A stretch of DNA of 9,781 nucleotides from an uncultured Prevotellaceae bacterium (GCA_946408305.1 CAMJRQ010000026.1:1-9781); one strand, 5' to 3'; shown: positions 1 through 8,055, counted from the first letter of the stretch. Made by a program: numbers and translations. Notes: generated by a model from the sequence alone, not told the origin.

Positions 1-2
1 CC

Positions 3-1685
3 AACCGAATTCACATCAAGGTGGAGATTCCGCGCAAGCTCTACTGGGCCGACAAACTGGGCCTGCTCATCATGGCCGACACGCCCAACTTCTGGGGCCA
101 GCCCGTGCCCGAGGCCCGCGAAGACTGGGAGCACTGCCTGCGGGAACAGGTGGAGCGCGACTACAACCACCCCTGCATCTATGCCTGGGTCAACTTCAAC
201 GAGACGTGGGGCCTGTTCACCGACGGTGTCTATAACGAGGAGACGCAGGAATGGGTTCGCGCCATGTATCATCTCACGAAGGGGCTCGACCCGTCGCGCC
301 TCGTGGAGGACCAGTCGGCCTGCCACCGCGACCACGTAGAGTCGGACATCAACTCGTGGCACTCCTATCTTCCGGGCTACCTGTGGGAGAAGGAGATTGA
401 GCTCTATGCAGACAGCACTTACCCCGGCAGCCACTTCAACTACATCGGCAACAACACGCAGACCGACGCACCGATGATCAACAGCGAATGCGGCAACGTG
501 TGGGGCTATGTGGGCAGTGCCGGCGACTGCGACTACACCTGGGACTATCACATCATGATTGATGCCTTCCGCCGTCATCCCAAATGCGCGGGATGGCTCT
601 ACACGGAGCATCACGACGTCATCAACGAGTGGAACGGTTACGTGAAGTACGACCGATCGCCGAAGATCGACGGACTGGACGAACTGGTGCCAGGCATGAC
701 CATTGCCGACTTCCAGAGCCTTTACTACATCAGCCCCGAGCGCTATCTCTACACCGAGGTTAAGGGAGGCGAGCGCATCGAGGTTCCCTTCTACGCCTCG
801 TTTATGACGGACAAAGACCCGGGAACGCTCTCGCTGGAGACGGAGCTCGTGGGCTGGAACCAGCTGGGCGAATGCGCCACGTTCGCCAACAGCAGCACGC
901 CCGTGGAGTTCGCGCCCTACATGAGCCAGACCGCAGGAAGCGTCTCGGTCGACATTCCCGAGCAGAAGGGACTGTATCTGCTGCGCTACGTGCTGAAAGC
1001 CGGCGACAAGGTGCTGCACCGCAACTTCACCACGTTCCGCGTCAAGGATGGCAAGGACCTCGAGGCGGAGAACACCCGCTTCCTCTCGTTCCTGCCCTCG
1101 TCCTTCTCGGCCCAGGAATGGTCACGCAAGCAGACGTCCGTCTACGACGGGCTGAAGGTCAACGGCTTCGGCCACGGATACTTTGAATATACGCTCTCCG
1201 TGCCCGACGACATCGCCCCGCAGGACATCAAGTCGGCCGAACTGCGGTTCGAGGCCTCTGCCAAGGAGCTCTTCGGAAAGGACATGGACGGCGACGACAT
1301 CGCGGGCGACTACATGCTCGGAGGCGGCACGTTCGACCACTGCAAGTCGGCCAACGCCTATGCAATGACCGACACGCAGCCGTGGCCGTCGAAACTCGAG
1401 GTCAGCGTGAACGGCAAGGCCGTGGGCAGCTGTGCGCTCGACGACGACCCGGCCGACCACCGCGGCATCCTCTCGTGGGCATCGCAACCCACCGACCGCC
1501 GCATGTCGGAGGCCGGTTCCTACGGACAGCTCGTCTGCATCGACATTCCCGCCGAGGTGCTCCGCGAGAGCCGCACCCTCACACTGCGCCTCAGCGTGCC
1601 CGACGACTGCAACGGCGGCCTGGCCATCTACGGCAAGGACTTCGGCCGCTATCCGCTCGACCCCACACTGGTCATCAAGCTTTAG
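3..1685 (+). CDS. Glycoside hydrolase family 2 protein, 5'-truncated by window edge
   Basis: Retaining beta-glycosidase of clan GH-A, probably exported and acting on a plant or host glycan; the substrate is not determinable. The frame is open from the window edge (NRIHIK before the GTG at 21), so that GTG is internal and the N-terminal sugar-binding and Ig-like domains lie outside. Counting from the codon at 21, the TIM-barrel shows the family pattern LYWADKLGLL (7-16), the acid/base Glu61 in NFNETWG, and the probable nucleophile Glu156 in INSECG. The barrel ends near residue 215. Residues about 230-345 look like an Ig-like beta-sandwich, and about 350-554 like a C-terminal jelly-roll or carbohydrate-binding module ending in GRYPLDPTLVIKL. 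The stop is TAG at 1683. GH2 membership is fairly sure from the two catalytic motifs; beta-galactosidase or beta-glucuronidase are possible activities but unproven. Confidence 0.5.
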   Translation, partial: NRIHIKVEIPRKLYWADKLGLLIMADTPNFWGQPVPEAREDWEHCLREQVERDYNHPCIYAWVNFNETWGLFTDGVYNEETQEWVRAMYHLTKGLDPSRLVEDQSACHRDHVESDINSWHSYLPGYLWEKEIELYADSTYPGSHFNYIGNNTQTDAPMINSECGNVWGYVGSAGDCDYTWDYHIMIDAFRRHPKCAGWLYTEHHDVINEWNGYVKYDRSPKIDGLDELVPGMTIADFQSLYYISPERYLYTEVKGGERIEVPFYASFMTDKDPGTLSLETELVGWNQLGECATFANSSTPVEFAPYMSQTAGSVSVDIPEQKGLYLLRYVLKAGDKVLHRNFTTFRVKDGKDLEAENTRFLSFLPSSFSAQEWSRKQTSVYDGLKVNGFGHGYFEYTLSVPDDIAPQDIKSAELRFEASAKELFGKDMDGDDIAGDYMLGGGTFDHCKSANAYAMTDTQPWPSKLEVSVNGKAVGSCALDDDPADHRGILSWASQPTDRRMSEAGSYGQLVCIDIPAEVLRESRTLTLRLSVPDDCNGGLAIYGKDFGRYPLDPTLVIKL

Positions 1686-1692
1686 CAGACAA

Positions 1693-1785
1693 GGAAAAAA
1701 GGAACGTGTTGCGATGGCCGGAGGAACACGTTGCGAGGGTCGGAGGAACACGTTGCGTTTGGCCATGCAACACGTTCCTTTTTCC
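1693..1785. repeat. Tandem 22-nt repeats enclosed by a long imperfect inverted repeat
   Basis: Three tandem 22-nt units start at 1701, 1723 and 1745. Each begins GGAAC(GT/AC)GTTGCG; units 2 and 3 share the 17-mer CGGAGGAACACGTTGCG (1719-1735 and 1741-1757). A fourth, inverted copy GCAACACGTTCC lies at 1767-1778. As a result the left arm 1693-1719 pairs with the right arm 1761-1785 with only two single-base bulges, leaving a 41-nt loop that carries the direct repeats. The right arm ends in five T. It lies 7 bp after the GH2 stop, so it could work as a 3' mRNA structure or terminator, or be a dispersed intergenic repeat. The repeats are read directly; the function is inference. Confidence 0.5.
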
Positions 1786-1800
1786 GAGGCACTCCGTTCG

Positions 1801-1826
1801 CCCCTTTCTGAATCGGGGAAAAGGGG
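1801..1826. other. Small G/C hairpin in the GH2-rlpA spacer
   Basis: CCCCTTT at 1801-1807 is the exact complement of AAAGGGG at 1820-1826, with a 12-nt loop. There is no T-run after it on the + strand, so it is not a standard terminator. The rest of the 1786-1870 spacer shows nothing recognisable. Confidence 0.5.
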
Positions 1827-1876
1827 GGCACGACACACGTCAGGGGGCAGGGAAAAACCAGAAAAAAGGGCGATTT

Positions 1877-1908
1877 CTTGCCCATGTCAAATAAAAAGCT
1901 TAAACTTG
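1877..1908 (+). promoter_or_regulatory. Bacteroidota-type promoter for the rlpA-like gene
   Basis: A -33 element CTTG (1877-1880) is followed after 20 nt by TAAACTTG (1901-1908). This matches the Bacteroidota sigma consensus TTTG-N19-21-TAnnTTTG with one mismatch in each box. Transcription would start near 1914, giving a leader of roughly 35 nt before the ATG at 1950. The position of this promoter argues against upstream in-frame starts at 1878 or 1884. Confidence 0.5.
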
Positions 1909-1949
1909 CAGCCGCTAACCGCTTCAATAAGAGCAAAAAGAGGAAAGGA

Positions 1950-2396
1950 ATGAAACGAAACGTCATACTGTGGCTGGTGGCGCTGCTGACTTGCGCCGGG
2001 CTGCGGGCTCAGCAGAAGCACGAGGGAATTGCCTCGTACTATCACGACCGCTTTCACGGCCGACGCACCAGCAGCGGCAGCATCTACCACAAGGACAGCT
2101 TGACGTGTGCCCACCGCACACTGCCCTTCGGCACGCGGCTCCGCGTGAAGAGCCTGCGCAACGGCAAGGAGGTCGTCGTGCGCGTCACGGACCGCGGCCC
2201 GTTCACTCGTCGTTTCATGATTGACCTGAGCCGCGCGGCGGCCAAGGAGCTTGATTTCATCCGCGCCGGCATCTGCCGCGTGGAGATAACCGTCCTGCCC
2301 CCCGAGGAGAAGGCCGTCACTCCCCCACCGGCGACAGCCGACCCGCTGCCCGAAGATACTCCACAGCAGCCAGATACAGTTGGAAGTGAGCCGTGA
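1950..2396 (+). CDS. rlpA: Secreted RlpA-like double-psi beta-barrel protein
   Basis: A 148-aa protein of the RlpA family, members of which include septal lytic transglycosylases that act on denuded peptidoglycan. The start at 1950 is chosen because AGGAAAGGA (1941-1949) precedes it and the protein then opens with a signal peptide, MKRNVILWLV up to about A20 in GLRA/QQ. The DPBB domain covers about 25-116, with GIASYYHDRFHGRRT, CAHRTLPFGTRLRV and the signature VTDRGPF (79-85, Asp81). No SPOR domain and no convincing lipobox are seen (LLTC has Thr before Cys), unlike E. coli RlpA. Gap-free alignment of the core to my memory of Pseudomonas RlpA puts Ser44 and His47 where a Glu and an Asp are expected; His55 and Asp81 are kept. 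A Pro-rich tail (117-148) follows. Its last 26 codons overlap the converging efflux channel gene. Family call firm; enzymatic activity uncertain. Confidence 0.5.
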   Translation: MKRNVILWLVALLTCAGLRAQQKHEGIASYYHDRFHGRRTSSGSIYHKDSLTCAHRTLPFGTRLRVKSLRNGKEVVVRVTDRGPFTRRFMIDLSRAAAKELDFIRAGICRVEITVLPPEEKAVTPPPATADPLPEDTPQQPDTVGSEP

Positions 2397-3681
2397 CGCC
2401 CGACTCGCTGGCACGCTGCCATACGGCCTGCGACTCGAGATAGTCGCTCAGCGTCTCCACTCCTGCCTTATATTGCTTGCCGCTCAGCGCCATGCTGTTC
2501 TCGGCCTCGGCAAGCGTCTTTTCCGATAATTCCACCTCGAGGCGAGCCTCGTCGAGCCGGTTGGCGGCCTGGTTCAGCTCGAGCAGCATCAGCTCGGTCT
2601 TGTCTTCCTGCTCAATCTGCGTCTGCTGCAGCTTGGTCTTGGCAGCCCGCACCTTGTTGGCATGCTCGCCGAAGTGATAGAGGGGGATGCTCACGGTGAC
2701 GCCTCCGGCAAAGTTCCATCCGTTGAGAAACGCGCGGTCGTTGAATTCGATGCCGTGCGTGTAGCCATACTTGGCCAGCAGGGCCACCTGGGGCAGCATC
2801 TCGCTGCGGGCCATGCGCACCTGCTCGCTGGCCAACTGCGTCTGCGACTGGAGCATGGCATACTCGGGGCGGGCCGAGACGTCGTCGGTCTGCACGCTGA
2901 GGGCCTCGTCGACCGAGGGATACTGCCCGTCCACCTCCACATCGCTGCCGAGCGGCTTGCCCAGCACGTGGCAGAGGTTCATCTTGGCCAGCCGCACACC
3001 GTTCTGGGCGCGGCGTATCTGCAGTTCCACCTCGCTGAGCTTCACCTGCACCTTCATGCGGTCGTTCTCCATCTTCAGCCCCAGCCGCACGGCGCTCTCC
3101 ACGTTGCGTTCCAGTTCGTCGAGCAGGGTCTTGTATTTCTGGGCCACCTGCAGCAGTTCCTGGGCGTTGACCACCTTGGCATAGGCCTCGTCGGCCTGCT
3201 GGATGACTTCGGCCTCGGTGAGGCGCTCGCGCTGGCGATAGACATCGACGGCCAGCTGCGACATGCGATAGCCGGCCCGAATCTTGCCGCCCATGTAGAG
3301 GGGCTGCCGCAGGAGCAGGTTGCCGCTGTAGAGGCCGCCAATCTTATAGTCGAGGTCGAGGCCGGGGAAATAGGCGAACGAGCCGGTGGGGACGAACGAG
3401 CCGGTGGCCATGGAGCCCACGGGCAGCATGCCGCCCTCGATGTTCAGCCCGCCGTCGCCCGTGTCGTACATGCCAAAGCCGGCGAGCGAGAAATTTGGGA
3501 AAAACTGGGCCCGCACGGAGCGGCGCGTGTATTCGGCCCCCTGGGTGGCCAGCGAGGCCGACTGGCGCGAGCGGTTGTTCTGCAGGGCCATCTGGCGGCA
3601 CTGCTGTATGCTGAGGCGCTCGGCTCGCAGGGCCAGGAGCGGCATCGGGAGGAGGAGAAGCAGGGTGAGTATCTTCTTCAT
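2317..3681 (-). CDS. TolC-family outer-membrane efflux channel (OMF)
   Basis: A 454-aa outer-membrane factor forming the trimeric exit duct of the tripartite pump encoded with it. The start at 3681 gives a clear signal peptide, MKKILTLLLLLPMPLLALRA, with cleavage near residue 20; the longer in-frame opening to 3807 would lie inside the pump gene and reads as low-complexity junk. No lipobox Cys is present. The internal duplication typical of TolC is visible: beta-strand ends QPLYMGGK (126-133) and IPLYHFGEH (332-340), each followed by long amphipathic helices (about 134-235 and 341-405). A Gly/Met-rich stretch (about 70-105) lengthens the first strand region. The start codon lies 4 nt after the pump gene stop and has no strong Shine-Dalgarno, so translational coupling is likely. 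The 3' end overlaps the rlpA-like gene. Length and motifs fit the family. Confidence 0.5.
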   Translation of the reverse strand: MKKILTLLLLLPMPLLALRAERLSIQQCRQMALQNNRSRQSASLATQGAEYTRRSVRAQFFPNFSLAGFGMYDTGDGGLNIEGGMLPVGSMATGSFVPTGSFAYFPGLDLDYKIGGLYSGNLLLRQPLYMGGKIRAGYRMSQLAVDVYRQRERLTEAEVIQQADEAYAKVVNAQELLQVAQKYKTLLDELERNVESAVRLGLKMENDRMKVQVKLSEVELQIRRAQNGVRLAKMNLCHVLGKPLGSDVEVDGQYPSVDEALSVQTDDVSARPEYAMLQSQTQLASEQVRMARSEMLPQVALLAKYGYTHGIEFNDRAFLNGWNFAGGVTVSIPLYHFGEHANKVRAAKTKLQQTQIEQEDKTELMLLELNQAANRLDEARLEVELSEKTLAEAENSMALSGKQYKAGVETLSDYLESQAVWQRASESGVTAHFQLYLAAVEYLRAAGRLSPVGE

Positions 3682-3685
3682 CGGT

Positions 3686-6600
3686 TCAGTCTTTGATTTT
3701 AATTCCGAAGAACAGGGCATAGAGCACGGGAATGAACAGGAGGGTGATGAGGGTGCCGAAGACGAGGCCGCCCATGATGGTGACGGCCATGCTGCCGAAC
3801 ATGGCATCGCCCAGCAGCGGAATCATGCCCAGCACGGTGGTCATCGAGGCCATCATCACGGGGCGCAGGCGGCTCTGGCTGCTCTCGATGAGGGCGCTGA
3901 CGGGTTCCTTGCCCTGCGAGAGCTGGAAGGTGACCTCGTCCATGAGCACGATGCCGTTCTTCACAATCATGCCTATCAGGCCCAGCGCACCGACGATGGC
4001 CACGAAGGTGAACGTCTTGCCCGTGAGCAGGATGGTGAGCACCACGCCCACGAAAAGCACCGGGATGCAGCAGAAGATGATGGCGGGCTTGCGATAGTCC
4101 TTGAAGAGCATGATGAGGATGGCAATCATGAGGATGATGGCCAGCGGGAAGTTGGCAAAGAGATACTTCATGCTGCGGTCGCTGGCGGCCTTCTCGCCCT
4201 GCCAGCTGAGCGAATAGCCCTCGGGCAGGTCCATCTTCTCAATCTGGCGTGCCAGGGCTGCCCGCGTGCGCTCCGTCTCGGCTCCGGCAAGGGGCGAGCA
4301 CTGCACGCGCTGCATGCGCTGGCCGTTGTAGCGGGGCACGACGGGGTCTTCCCAGTCCACTTCGACGCGGCGGCTCACCTGCCGCAGGGGCGTGGTGCCG
4401 AGGAGGTCGGAGAGCAGCTGGTCGCGGCTGAGCGTGCCGGTGCGCAGGCGAACGAGGTTCTCCTCGGTGAGCATCCCCGAGAGATTGGGCAGCGAGGAGA
4501 AGACCTGCATGTCTTGCAGGTTATCCACCGGCTGGCCCTTCTCGTCGACACACTTCACGTAGATGCGGTTCGAATAGATTCCCTCGTAGAAGTTACCCAC
4601 GGGAAGTCCGCCGCCCACCGACAGGAGCGAGAGGCTGAGGTCGTGGCGCGAGAGGCCGATGCGGCGGGCCGAAGCCTGGTCGTAGTCGACGGTCAGCACG
4701 GGCACCTTGGGTTCCCAGTCGGTGGTTATCAGGCGCACCAGCCCGCTCCGCTCCATGATGGCCCGGGCCGTATCGGCCAGCGTGTGGAGCACGGCGGGGT
4801 CGGGGCCCTGGAACTGTAGCTCGATGGGGTACTTCTTGAACATGAGGTTGTATTTCTTCACGTTGAGGTAGGCATCGGGATAGTGGGCGGCCAGATAGTC
4901 CTGGATGGCATTGATGCGGCGGTCGAGCGACTGGGGCGAGTCGAAGTCGATGATGAGCTCGCCATACGCGAGCGAGGGCATCGGCACGGTGCGCACCAGG
5001 TTGTATCGGCCGGGCGTCCCGCCGATGGAGGCGGTGATGTGGGTTATCTCGGGATAGGTGCGCAGGTAGGCCTGGATGCTGTCGAGGTCGCGTTGCACGC
5101 GGGTGCTGTTGGTTCCCTCGGGCAGCTTGTATTCCATGTAGCACTGGTTGTAGACCATGTCGGGGAAGAAGCCTTGGCGCATGCGCGGATATCCCAGCAC
5201 GGCCAGCACGAGCATGCCCACCACGCCGAGGGTCACCAGCAGGCGGTTTCTCAGACAGAAGCCGAGCACCGAGCCGAGGACGCGATACGTGCGGCCCTCG
5301 TAGGGGGTCTCGCTCTCCGACGGGCCTGCCTGCTGATGGGCGAAGAGGCGGTCTGCCATCAGGGGGACATGCGTCAGGGCCAGCACCCAGCTGAGCAACA
5401 GCGAGACGGCCAGCACGATGAAGAGGTCGCGCACGTAGATGCCGGCCGTGTCGGGCGACATGAAGATGGGAAGGAACGAGAGGATGGCAATGAGCGTGGC
5501 GCCCAGCAGCGGCAGGGCCGTGCGACGGACGATGCCCGTGAGTGCCTCGCTGCGCGGCTTGCCGGCCTTGAGGTCGACCAGAATGCCGTCGACGATGACG
5601 ATGGCATTGTCCACCAGCATGCCCATGGCCAGGATGAAGGCTCCGAGCGAGACGCGCTGCATCGTGCCGTCCATGTGGCCCAGCAGCAGGAACGAGCCGA
5701 AGACGATGACCACCAGGCTGACGCCTATGATGAGGCCGCTCTTGAAGCCCATGAAGAACATGAGCACCACGATGACGATGAGCACCGACTCGATGAGGTT
5801 CAGCACGAACGTGCCCAGCGACTCGCGGACGCGTTCGGGCTGGTTGAAGACCTTGTGGCACTCCACGCCCGTGGGGAAACGCGACTGATGGAGGTGTTCC
5901 ATGAGGCGGTCCACACGGTTGCCCACCTTGACCACATCGGCGCTGGACGAGGCCGAGACGAGGATGCCCAGGGCCGACTTCCCGTCGTACTGCAGGGCGT
6001 TGCGCACGGGCCGCTCGATGCTCTTCTCCACCTCGGCTATGTCGCCGATGGTCAGCTGGTCGGCCTCATGCCCCTGGATGAGCATGCGGCGTATGTCCTC
6101 CACACGCTGGAAGCGGTCGGCCACGGTGATGCGCACGCGCTGGTCGCCGTTGTCATAGTATCCGCTGTACGACGTGCGGTTCTGCCCGTTGAGCACGGCC
6201 AGCACTTCGGCGGGCATGACGCCCAGGCTCGACATCTTGTCTTGCAGCAGGCGAATCTCGATGCACTCCTCCTGCTTGCCGTAGATTTCCACGCGGTCCA
6301 CGCCCTCCAGGTTGGCCACCTCGCGCTTCACCAGCTCGGCATAGGCGCTGAGCTCGCGCTCCGAGAGGCCGTCGGCCGTCATGGCATAGAACATGCCGTA
6401 GACGGCGCTGAAGTCGTCCTTCGTCACCGAGGTGTAGCAGTCGGCGGGCAGCTTCGACTGGGCGTCGTAGACCTTGCGGCGCAAGCGGTCCCAGCACTGT
6501 TCCACCTCGTCGTTGCTCAGCGTGGAGGAGAGCTCCACCTGCAGGATGGAGAGGTCGTTGTAGGAATAGCTCTCGATGTTGTCCACGTCGCCCATCGTGC

Positions 6601-6817
6601 GTATCTGCTTCTCCAGCACGTCGGTCACCTCCATCTCCATCTGGTGGGCCGAGGCGCCGGGATAGGTGGTCACCACCAGGGCCATCTTTATCTTGATGAC
6701 GGGGTCTTCCAGCTTGCTCATCTGATAGCACGACAATGCGCCGCCCAGCAGCAGCACGGCCACCAGGAAATAGACGAGCTTCTTGTTGCGGAAGGCCCAG
6801 GATCCGAGGTCCATCAT
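3686..6817 (-). CDS. RND efflux pump permease (AcrB/HAE1-like)
   Basis: A 1043-aa inner-membrane proton/substrate antiporter, the usual length for an AcrB-type subunit. It has TM1 at about 13-31, a first periplasmic loop, a TM block at about 337-490, a second periplasmic loop and a final TM block at about 889-1038. The proton relay is recognisable: Asp403 in GMLVDNAIVIVD (TM4) and Lys953 in GMIVKNGIVLMD (TM10). The second TM4 Asp of E. coli AcrB (Asp408) is Asn404 here, a common variant. Late motifs RPVMMASMTTVLGMIPLL and GGLVFGTLITLLFIPVLYALFF are typical. The ATG at 6817 overlaps the adaptor TGA as ATGA; GGGAGGA (6823-6829) lies 5 nt upstream of it and 8 nt from a second in-frame ATG at 6814, so either Met could be used. 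Substrate unknown; drugs, bile salts or metabolites are all possible. Confidence 0.5.
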   Translation of the reverse strand: MMDLGSWAFRNKKLVYFLVAVLLLGGALSCYQMSKLEDPVIKIKMALVVTTYPGASAHQMEMEVTDVLEKQIRTMGDVDNIESYSYNDLSILQVELSSTLSNDEVEQCWDRLRRKVYDAQSKLPADCYTSVTKDDFSAVYGMFYAMTADGLSERELSAYAELVKREVANLEGVDRVEIYGKQEECIEIRLLQDKMSSLGVMPAEVLAVLNGQNRTSYSGYYDNGDQRVRITVADRFQRVEDIRRMLIQGHEADQLTIGDIAEVEKSIERPVRNALQYDGKSALGILVSASSSADVVKVGNRVDRLMEHLHQSRFPTGVECHKVFNQPERVRESLGTFVLNLIESVLIVIVVLMFFMGFKSGLIIGVSLVVIVFGSFLLLGHMDGTMQRVSLGAFILAMGMLVDNAIVIVDGILVDLKAGKPRSEALTGIVRRTALPLLGATLIAILSFLPIFMSPDTAGIYVRDLFIVLAVSLLLSWVLALTHVPLMADRLFAHQQAGPSESETPYEGRTYRVLGSVLGFCLRNRLLVTLGVVGMLVLAVLGYPRMRQGFFPDMVYNQCYMEYKLPEGTNSTRVQRDLDSIQAYLRTYPEITHITASIGGTPGRYNLVRTVPMPSLAYGELIIDFDSPQSLDRRINAIQDYLAAHYPDAYLNVKKYNLMFKKYPIELQFQGPDPAVLHTLADTARAIMERSGLVRLITTDWEPKVPVLTVDYDQASARRIGLSRHDLSLSLLSVGGGLPVGNFYEGIYSNRIYVKCVDEKGQPVDNLQDMQVFSSLPNLSGMLTEENLVRLRTGTLSRDQLLSDLLGTTPLRQVSRRVEVDWEDPVVPRYNGQRMQRVQCSPLAGAETERTRAALARQIEKMDLPEGYSLSWQGEKAASDRSMKYLFANFPLAIILMIAILIMLFKDYRKPAIIFCCIPVLFVGVVLTILLTGKTFTFVAIVGALGLIGMIVKNGIVLMDEVTFQLSQGKEPVSALIESSQSRLRPVMMASMTTVLGMIPLLGDAMFGSMAVTIMGGLVFGTLITLLFIPVLYALFFGIKIKD

Positions 6818-7881
6818 AGCATTCCTCCCACGTTAGTGTCCGACACGGGCTGGAGCGGCTCCACGCGCGCGCCGTCCGAGAGATGATGAACGCCCGAGGT
6901 GACGATGCGGTCGCCAGCCGAGAGGGCTCCGGTGACGTTGGCCGTGCCGTCGGTGTGGAGCATCTCCACCTTGACAGCCACGCGGCGCACGGTGCCCGAC
7001 TCGTAGAGATAGACGTAGCTTTGGCCGTCGTCCTCGGCGATGGCCGTCGTGGGCACGCGCATCTGGCTGGCTCCGTCGGCCGACGTATGGATGGTCACCC
7101 AGGCCGACATGCCCGGTGCCACGCGCTCGCCCTGGGGGTCGAGCCGCAGGCGCAGCGTGTAGAGCTGGTTCGTGTTGGCCTTGGGCAGGACGCTGATCAG
7201 CTGGAGGGGCAACTGGAGGCCGGGCAGCACGTCGAGCGTGCAGGAATAGGACTGGAACTCGTCAATGTGCATATAGGACACGGCGGGCAGATTCACCTCC
7301 ACTTCGAGCTTCCCGCTCGAGAGAATCGAGACGATGGGGAGTCCGGCGGCCACTGTCTCGCCGCCCTCGAAGAAGCACTTCTGCACCACGCCCGAGAAGG
7401 GGGCATAGATGCGGGTGTAGGCCAGCTGGTTGCGGTGGTTCTGCAACTTGGCCTCGATTTGCTGCAGGCCGTAGCGGGCCTTGTCGTAGTTGCTGGCCGT
7501 GGTGCCGTTCTCAGCGTAGAGGGCCATGACGCGCTCGGCCTCGGCCTTCACCTGGGCATACTCGGCCTCGGTGGCCGAGAGCTGCACCCGATAGTCCGTG
7601 GGGTCTATCTCGGCCAGCAGCTGTCCGGCCTTCACAGCCTTGCCCTCCTGGGCATAGACACGCCGCAGCGGACCGGCCACGCGGAACGACACATTCACCT
7701 CGTCCGCAGCCACCACACGGCCGGGGAACTGGAGCACACTGCCCACTCCGGCCTGCACCACTGTGTCGATGCGCACCACCGGCACCTGCTCGGCCCGGTT
7801 ATCTCTGCGGTGCCCGCACGAGGCCATGCTTAGGAGCACAACCACGAGCATCGCGCAGAAGGAAATCTTGCTTCTCTTCAT
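6814..7881 (-). CDS. RND efflux periplasmic adaptor lipoprotein (MFP, AcrA-like)
   Basis: A 355-aa membrane-fusion protein linking the RND pump to the outer-membrane channel. The start at 7881 is chosen because it gives a lipoprotein signal, MKRSKISFCAMLVVVLLSMASC, with lipobox MASC and lipidated Cys22; the open frame reaches 8172 but runs through repeats and the promoter. Domains in order: lipoyl half-motif about 60-98 (VSFRVAGPLRRVYAQEGKAV), alpha-hairpin about 100-152, second lipoyl half about 153-188 (RIYAPFSGVVQKCFFEGGETV), beta-barrel about 190-265 (APGMSAWV), and membrane-proximal domain about 275-345. First gene of a three-gene operon, overlapping the pump gene by 4 nt. No regulator gene is adjacent. 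The family call is secure. Confidence 0.5.
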   Translation of the reverse strand: MKRSKISFCAMLVVVLLSMASCGHRRDNRAEQVPVVRIDTVVQAGVGSVLQFPGRVVAADEVNVSFRVAGPLRRVYAQEGKAVKAGQLLAEIDPTDYRVQLSATEAEYAQVKAEAERVMALYAENGTTASNYDKARYGLQQIEAKLQNHRNQLAYTRIYAPFSGVVQKCFFEGGETVAAGLPIVSILSSGKLEVEVNLPAVSYMHIDEFQSYSCTLDVLPGLQLPLQLISVLPKANTNQLYTLRLRLDPQGERVAPGMSAWVTIHTSADGASQMRVPTTAIAEDDGQSYVYLYESGTVRRVAVKVEMLHTDGTANVTGALSAGDRIVTSGVHHLSDGARVEPLQPVSDTNVGGML

Positions 7882-7902
7882 ATCTTTCGGATTTTTAGTG
7901 CA

Positions 7903-7910
7903 CAAAATTA
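7903..7910 (-). promoter_or_regulatory. Putative -7 box of the efflux operon promoter
   Basis: On the minus strand TAATTTTG matches the Bacteroidota -7 consensus TAnnTTTG exactly and sits 21 nt before the adaptor ATG, in an AT-rich island (7890-7960) of otherwise GC-rich DNA. No good -33 TTTG occurs at 19-21 nt; the nearest TTG is about 25 nt away. The promoter would therefore be weak or need an activator. Confidence 0.5.
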
Positions 7911-7986
7911 CTACTATTTTATGAAATAACAGGGACAATACACGCAAAATTTTCCACCTCGCAGCCGTCCCCGCCCCTTCCGTCCT

Positions 7987-8050
7987 TGTCATTCTTCCGC
8001 ACTCTCTGTCATTCAGAGCGCAGCGCGCTCGAGCTTTGCTCAGGATGACA
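7987..8050. repeat. TGTCATTC/GGATGACA-bounded intergenic repeat
   Basis: TGTCATTC occurs at 7987-7994 and again at 8007-8014; the second copy is mirrored by GGATGACA at 8043-8050 (7 of 8 bases inverted). Between them is the hairpin GAGCGC-AGC-GCGCTC (8016-8030) and then GAGCTTTGCTC. The form suggests a short dispersed repeat or a small non-autonomous mobile unit. Only the repeat itself is visible; no target-site duplication was found. Confidence 0.5.
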
Positions 8051-8055
8051 AGCCA

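Noticed and set aside
1682..1966. Minus-strand ORF across the GH2-rlpA spacer
   Set aside because: It is made largely from the tandem repeat read in frame (RNVFLRPSQ repeated); no family features.
3386..4819. Long + strand open frame (477 codons) spanning the channel/pump junction
   Set aside because: It is antisense to two recognised genes; the composition is His/Glu/Ala/Gly-rich, and no start signal or domain is seen.
4883..6886. Long + strand open frame (667 codons) opposite the RND pump gene
   Set aside because: It is exactly antisense to a well-recognised pump gene. Its His/Ala/Gly/Asp-rich translation, with no family motif, is typical of GC-rich shadow frames.
7905..7921. AAAAT/ATTTT mini-palindrome over the efflux promoter as a repressor operator
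   Set aside because: Only 5-bp AT arms match; too weak to call an operator, and no regulator gene is nearby.
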